A DNA stretch of 64,000 nucleotides from Chersky-840 sp963810195. Its GTDB lineage: Bacteria; Actinomycetota; Acidimicrobiia; Acidimicrobiales; UBA8190. Below, piece by piece: positions 60,370 through 64,000 of this stretch. The notes beneath the pieces were generated by a model. The model was not told the DNA's origin. It saw only the letters and a program-made list of their open reading frames with translations, and made no database searches. The stretch covers positions 372,001 to 436,000 of the forward strand of contig CAWEMO010000002.1 in the NCBI GenBank assembly GCA_963810195.1. The letters run 5' to 3'. Both the position numbers and the translations under genes were made by a program. Position 1 is the stretch's first letter. Each line of letters begins with the position of its first letter.

Positions 60370-60467
60370 CCGACCGTGCCCCTTCTCCGACCGTGCCCCT
60401 TCTCCGACCGTGCCCCTTCTCCGACCGTGCCCCTTCACCGACCGTGCCCCTTCACCGACCGTGCACG
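60370..60467. repeat. Five 17-bp tandem repeats plus a partial copy
   Basis: The unit CCGACCGTGCCCCTTCT is repeated from 60370 at 17-base steps (60370, 60387, 60404, then 60421 and 60438 with the last T changed to A), followed by a partial copy to 60467. Because 17 is not a multiple of three and no gene is seen, it is a non-coding variable-number repeat. Confidence 0.9.
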
Positions 60468-60539
60468 AGGACCGAGGTCCCCCTCGACAATCGGAGCTGG
60501 ACGGGCTCGCCGGGCGCGCCCGCCCGGCCGGCCCGGGGC

Positions 60540-61988
60540 TCAGGCCTCGAGCTCCTTGGCGATGCGGGCCCCCAGCCCGGGGTCGACCTGGCGCCAGTAC
60601 TCCTTCACGCGTGACAGCACCGGCTCGACGACCCCGGCGCGCACGTGCGCCACGACCGTCCCCACCAGCCGTTCACGGGAGGCGTCGTCGAGGACGTCGC
60701 GATAGAGGGAGCCGGCCTGGCCGAAGTCGTCGTCCTGCGCGTGCAGCTCGGAAGCGGCCCGGACGATCTCACCCGACACGGCCCACGCAGGGTCGGTGCC
60801 GAAGCGCTCGGGCTGTGCCCGGGGGCCACCGTAGGAATTCGGCGCGTACACGGGGTCGGGCGGGTTCTCGTACCGCATGCTCCCGTCCCGGTTGTAGGAG
60901 TGCACGGGCGAACGGGGACGGTTGACGGGGAGCTGCTGCGCGTTGGGCCCCACCCGGTGCAGGTGGGTGTCGTGGTAGCTGAACAACCGGGCGAGCAGCA
61001 TCTTGTCGGGGGAGGGTCCGATCCCCGGCACCATGTTGGAGGGCTCGAACATCGACTGCTCGATCTCGGCGAAGTAGTTCTCCGGGTTGCGGTTCAGCAC
61101 CATCGTCCCCACCCGCATGAGCGGGTAGTCGCCATGCGGCCACACCTTGGTCAGGTCGAAGGGGTTGAACCGGTACCCCGCCGCGTCCTCGAACGCCATG
61201 ACCTGGACGTACAACGTCCAACTCGGATGATCGGCGCGCCCGATGCTCTCGTAGAGGTCGCGGATGTGCGCGTCCGGGTCGGCCGCGGCGATGGCCGCCG
61301 CGTCGTCGTTGGTGAGGAACTCGTTGCCCTGGTCGGTCTTGAAGTGGTACTTCACCCAATAGCGCTCGCCTCCGCCGTTGATCCACATGTAGGTGTGGCT
61401 CGAGAACCCGTCCATGTGCCGCCACGAACGCGGGATGCCGCGGTCGCCCATGAGCATCGTCACCTGGTGGGCGGACTCCGGCGACAGGGTCCAGAAGTCC
61501 CACTGCATGTTGTTGTCGCGCAGGTGGTTGTCGGCGCGTCGCTTCTGGGAATGGATGAAGTCCTGGAACTTCTGAGGGTCGCGGATGAAGAAGACCGGAG
61601 TGTTGTTGCCCACCATGTCGTAGTTGCCCTCTTCGGTGTAGAACTTGACGGCGAACCCCCGTGGGTCACGGGCCGTGTCGGGCGATCCGAGCTCGCCGGC
61701 CACGGTCGAGAACCGCACCAGGAGCTCCGTCCTGGCACCGGGTCGGAAGAGGGCGGCCTTCGTGAAGGCCGACACGTCCTCGGACGTCTCGAAGAACCCG
61801 TGCGCTCCGCCGCCCTTGGCGTGCACGACGCGTTCGGGGACGCGCTCGCGGTTGAACTGCTGCATCTTCTGGACGAGATAGGTGTCCTGCAGCAGGATCG
61901 GGCCGTCGGGACCGACGGTCAGCGAGTGCTCGTCGCTCGTGGCCGGGATCCCGGCGTCGGAGGTGGTGTACGGGGGCGTGTCGGGCAT
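60540..61988 (-). CDS. Monofunctional heme catalase
   Basis: The 482-residue enzyme has the distal catalytic His in RVVHAKGGGAHGFFE near 54-68, Asn in VGNNTPVFFIRDP near 127, and the proximal Tyr in RLFSYHDTHLHRVG near 337. These are all needed to decompose hydrogen peroxide. The length suits a small-subunit (clade 3) catalase. ATG 61988 shares one base with the stop of the upstream Fur-family gene (TGATG), so regulator and catalase form an operon. Confidence 0.95.
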   Translation of the reverse strand: MPDTPPYTTSDAGIPATSDEHSLTVGPDGPILLQDTYLVQKMQQFNRERVPERVVHAKGGGAHGFFETSEDVSAFTKAALFRPGARTELLVRFSTVAGELGSPDTARDPRGFAVKFYTEEGNYDMVGNNTPVFFIRDPQKFQDFIHSQKRRADNHLRDNNMQWDFWTLSPESAHQVTMLMGDRGIPRSWRHMDGFSSHTYMWINGGGERYWVKYHFKTDQGNEFLTNDDAAAIAAADPDAHIRDLYESIGRADHPSWTLYVQVMAFEDAAGYRFNPFDLTKVWPHGDYPLMRVGTMVLNRNPENYFAEIEQSMFEPSNMVPGIGPSPDKMLLARLFSYHDTHLHRVGPNAQQLPVNRPRSPVHSYNRDGSMRYENPPDPVYAPNSYGGPRAQPERFGTDPAWAVSGEIVRAASELHAQDDDFGQAGSLYRDVLDDASRERLVGTVVAHVRAGVVEPVLSRVKEYWRQVDPGLGARIAKELEA

Positions 61989-62530
61989 CAGCTTGCCTCC
62001 ATCTCGTCGTCGAGCTCGTCTGCAGGTGCGTCGTCGGACCGGGACGGGGCCCGACGCTCTGGGCGCGGGGAAGCGCCCGCGGCCGGGGAGCCCGACGCCT
62101 GGCACGCCGGGCACATACCCCAGAACGTCACCTCCGCCTCGTCGAGGGCGAACCCGTGGGTCTCCGAAGGGGTGAGGCACGGACGCGTGCCGACGGCGCA
62201 GTCCACGTCGGTGGTCGCCCCGCACCCCCGGCACACGATGTGGTGGTGGTTGTCCCCCACGCGCAGCTCGTAGAGCGCCGGGCTCCCGGCGGGCTCGACG
62301 CGCCGGACGAGCCCGACGTCGACCAGGGCGGCCAGCACGTTGTAGACGGCCTGGGCCGACACCGAGCCCAGGTCCCGCCGCACGGCGCGGATGACGGACT
62401 CGGTGTCCGAATGGGGCCGGGCCCGAAGCGCGTGCATGACGCCGAGCCGGGGTGCGGTCACCCGCAGCCCCGAGGCCCGCAAGGCGCCGGCGAGCTCGGT
62501 ATGCGGGGTGTCCGAGCTTGCTGGAGCCAC
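61988..62530 (-). CDS. Fur-family peroxide/metal-responsive repressor (FurA/CatR/PerR type)
   Basis: The 180-residue protein has a winged-helix domain (LRASGLRVTAPRLGVMHAL, then SAQAVYNVLAALVDVGLVRRV). The metal site is DNHHHIVCRGCG near 92-103, with CPAC near 140 that can form the structural zinc site. The Ser/Pro/Asp-rich tail is longer than usual. In actinobacteria FurA/CatR represses an adjacent catalase gene. GTG 62530 lies 6 bases after TAGAGT (62542-62537, minus strand) and has its GGAG too close to act as a ribosome site, so the mRNA is probably leaderless. Confidence 0.9.
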   Translation of the reverse strand: MAPASSDTPHTELAGALRASGLRVTAPRLGVMHALRARPHSDTESVIRAVRRDLGSVSAQAVYNVLAALVDVGLVRRVEPAGSPALYELRVGDNHHHIVCRGCGATTDVDCAVGTRPCLTPSETHGFALDEAEVTFWGMCPACQASGSPAAGASPRPERRAPSRSDDAPADELDDEMEAS

Positions 62531-62536
62531 CTCCCT

Positions 62537-62575
62537 ACTCTAGAGCCGATCCTAGAATAGAGTCAATCTATTTTA
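62537..62575 (-). promoter_or_regulatory. fur-kat promoter with overlapping Fur-type operator
   Basis: On the minus strand a TTGACT -35 (62566-62561) and TAGAGT -10 (62542-62537) are separated by 18 bases. The inverted repeat TAGAATAGA (62553-62561), spacer of five, TCTATTTTA (62567-62575) covers the -35. One mismatch separates the arms. It is the likely autoregulatory operator of the Fur-family gene. Confidence 0.7.
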
Positions 62576-62597
62576 TGGCCCGGTCGCCGGAACTCGC

Positions 62598-63710
62598 TCA
62601 CGGCAGGGGATGCGCGCGGAAGAAGGCCCAGATGACGCTGTTGGCGTCCACGGCGTCGGACTGGGGGCCGAGCTGGCGCGTGAGGCGCTTCGGAAGCGGG
62701 GGGCCGCCCGGCCATTCATGGCCCTCGCCCGTGACTCGGTAGAGCTCGACGCTCGCACCGTCCGCACAGCCCGTGTAGCGGGTGAGGCTGACCCCGGGGT
62801 CGGGTGCCGACGTCGAGGCCGAGGTGGAGCAGCCGTCCTGGGTTGCCCAGTACCGAGCCGCCTGGGGGACCGAGTAGGTCCAGTACGCCTGCCCGTGACC
62901 GCCGTAGGGATCGACCGGGTCGGCGGTGCCGTGGAAGGAGACGACCGGGACGGCCCGGGTGGCCGGGCACGGCGTGGGGCGACGCAGGCCGCTCACGGGG
63001 GCCGCCGCCGCGAATGTGGCCGAGGCGTCGCAGGCCAGCTGGCTGGCCATGCGGGCGCCGCCGGAGAAGCCCGTGGCGTACACCCGGGTGCTGTCGATGC
63101 AGTAGCGGTGCTCCAAGGTGCCCACGAGGGAAGTGAGGAAGGCGACGTCGTCCGCGGCTCCGGCCGGAACCGGTGCGCCCCCGAAGAGCGGGACGCCGGG
63201 GATGTTCCAGTCGAAGCCCGTGCCGCTCGGGATCAACCCCTGTGGGTAGGCGACGATGAAGCCGTCGGAGTCGGCCGTGGCGTCCATCCCGGTGAACGCT
63301 TCCTGTTCCGCGGCCGTGCTCCCGGTCCCGTGCATGTTGAGCACCAGAGCCACCTTGGCCGAGCCCGAGTAGCCGCTCGGCACGTGGACGATGACGACCC
63401 GCTGGCGTCCCGCCACGGCCAGCGTCAGCGTGCGCGAACCCGATGGCGCTGTCGTCCCGCACCCGATGGCGCCGCGCCCCGAGCCAGAGGACGCCGAGGT
63501 CACCGAGCCGGCCGGCTGTGACGTGGTGGAGGCGGCGCGCCCGCTGCTGCACGCGCTCAGGCCGACGGTGGAAGCGGCGACGATCACGAACCACCTCGCC
63601 GTCGTGCGGCGCGTTCGTCGGCGCGGCTTCGGTCGACACTCGATTCCGGACCCCGTTCTGAGCCGTCGCACCGGCGTCGGAGAGTAGGGGAGCCGAGCCA
63701 GGACGTCCAT
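62598..63710 (-). CDS. PHB-depolymerase-like esterase lipoprotein (LpqC type)
   Basis: The roughly 370-residue protein has a lipoprotein signal (VIVAASTVGLSAC, Cys near 54). A catalytic domain of the esterase/PHB-depolymerase type follows: NMHGTGSTAAEQEAF (oxyanion), VYATGFSGGARMASQL with nucleophile Ser in GFSGG, HGTADPVDPYGG (acid Asp) and GHEWPGGPP (His). It probably cleaves an ester such as feruloyl- or acetyl-polysaccharide outside the cell. The N-terminus is long; ATG 63710 leaves about 40 residues before the helix, so a later start may be used. Confidence 0.82.
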   Translation of the reverse strand: MDVLARLPYSPTPVRRLRTGSGIECRPKPRRRTRRTTARWFVIVAASTVGLSACSSGRAASTTSQPAGSVTSASSGSGRGAIGCGTTAPSGSRTLTLAVAGRQRVVIVHVPSGYSGSAKVALVLNMHGTGSTAAEQEAFTGMDATADSDGFIVAYPQGLIPSGTGFDWNIPGVPLFGGAPVPAGAADDVAFLTSLVGTLEHRYCIDSTRVYATGFSGGARMASQLACDASATFAAAAPVSGLRRPTPCPATRAVPVVSFHGTADPVDPYGGHGQAYWTYSVPQAARYWATQDGCSTSASTSAPDPGVSLTRYTGCADGASVELYRVTGEGHEWPGGPPLPKRLTRQLGPQSDAVDANSVIWAFFRAHPLP

Positions 63711-63777
63711 CGACGCATCGCTTCGCACGCGACTCTCGATGCACACGACGCTCGTCGTGCGCGACACTCGATGCCCC

Positions 63778-64000
63778 CTACAGCTCGACGAGGTCGCCGA
63801 TGAGCACGGGCTCGAGGTTGCGGGACCGGATCAACTGCACCAGAGCCGGGAAGGCCTCCACCGTTCCGGCGTGACCTGTGTGCAGGCTCACAATGGACCC
63901 GGGGCGAAGGGCTTCGGTGACCCGGGCGACGATGACGGTGGAACCGGGGTCCTCGTAGTCGAGGGGGTCGATGTCGTAGCCGACGGACACCGGGTAGCCG
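63778..64000 (-). CDS. Polysaccharide deacetylase, C-terminal part (runs off the window)
   Basis: The last 73 codons in this window (VGYDIDPLDYEDPGST, then LRPGSIVSLHTGHAGTVEAF, ending LIGDLVEL) match the C-terminal end of NodB-type deacetylases. In these, GSIVLLH carries the second catalytic His. The 5' end lies beyond position 64000. The usual substrate is peptidoglycan or another N-acetylglucosamine polymer. Confidence 0.8.
   Translation of the reverse strand, partial: GYPVSVGYDIDPLDYEDPGSTVIVARVTEALRPGSIVSLHTGHAGTVEAFPALVQLIRSRNLEPVLIGDLVEL

Noticed and set aside
60370..60467. The 17-bp repeats as a replication origin or iteron array
   Set aside because: No replication gene, AT-rich region or DnaA boxes are nearby; the repeats are GC-rich and uninterrupted.
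1..64000. Prophage, integrative element or genomic island
   Set aside because: There is no integrase, transposase, tRNA target or abrupt change in base composition, and gene content is typical core metabolism and signalling.

Overview
The window is a GC-rich, densely packed chromosomal segment from an actinobacterium, most likely class Acidimicrobiia or a close relative. This rests on gene content, not on any database search. Supporting signs are a WhiB1-type iron-sulfur regulator next to a PdtaS-type kinase, GAF-ANTAR proteins, F420-linked oxidoreductases, the actinobacterial DUF3090 / SCO1664 / MSMEG_4193-type gene trio, EtfBA, and an extracellular protein carrying the GYWLVASDGG-type repeats common in Acidimicrobiia. 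There are no rRNA or tRNA genes, no insertion sequences, no prophage and no CRISPR array. It reads as core and semi-core chromosome rather than a mobile island.

Layout. 0.1-8.5 kb: a His-rich hypothetical, an O-methyltransferase, a PHP phosphoesterase, a PdtaS-like kinase, an OmpR-family regulator, a large CHASE3 hybrid kinase and whiB. 8.8-14.9 kb: a glycerophosphodiesterase, etfBA, an MBOAT/SGNH O-acetylation pair and sixA. 15.1-20.2 kb: the SCO1664-DUF3090-phosphatase operon, a type-5 uracil-DNA glycosylase, an FrhB-like F420 oxidoreductase, an Fpg-like glycosylase and a Bcp peroxiredoxin. 20.3-28.7 kb: a TPP riboswitch and thiC, a DEAD-box helicase, a secernin-type peptidase, an LmbE deacetylase, a glutamine amidotransferase, an HxlR regulator diverging from an HtrA-like protease, and an EthD protein. 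28.7-33.2 kb: a secreted GH43-like repeat protein and aconitase. 33.2-37.2 kb: a leader element, a zinc-ribbon protein, two GAF-ANTAR proteins, a DUF6629 membrane protein and a fatty-acid desaturase. 37.3-44.3 kb: a PQQ-type propeller lipoprotein and a catabolic set (LLM F420 oxidoreductase, MDR reductase, SDR, two MaoC hydratases). 44.4-49.4 kb: a FUSC transporter, a second DUF6629 gene with a second copy of the leader element, an M15 peptidase and an L,D-transpeptidase. 49.5-52.2 kb: a nitroreductase, an ECF sigma factor and hotdog/SRPBCC genes. 52.2-55.9 kb: a five-gene flavin/iron-sulfur electron-transfer operon with ApbE. 56.0-59.8 kb: a two-component system and a lipoprotein-like gene. 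60.5-62.5 kb: catalase with its Fur-family regulator. 62.6-64.0 kb: an esterase lipoprotein and the 3' end of a polysaccharide deacetylase.

Three things stand out. First, a leader element of about 120 nt occurs twice, 14 kb apart on opposite strands. Each copy lies upstream of a DUF6629 locus and ends at a start codon with the same first four codons (MPVV). Second, the ApbE operon joins an NADH-dehydrogenase-like flavoprotein, a ferredoxin, a ferric-reductase-like membrane protein and a Ser/Thr-rich exported protein lacking the usual FMN-binding domain. Third, seven genes (etfB, thiC, hxlR, the HtrA-like protease, an SRPBCC gene, a histidine kinase and a lipoprotein-like gene) carry single-base frameshifts, six of them in or beside homopolymers and the seventh (thiC) a lone inserted base. 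Essential or conserved genes are among them, so uncorrected consensus errors are more likely than real pseudogenes.

Regulatory signals read directly from the sequence include a CRP-like box before whiB, 11-bp-spaced repeats before an OmpR-type regulator, a 17-bp palindrome before hxlR, a Fur-type inverted repeat over the fur-kat promoter, and several promoters whose -10 hexamer lies 6-8 nt before the start codon, implying leaderless mRNAs.
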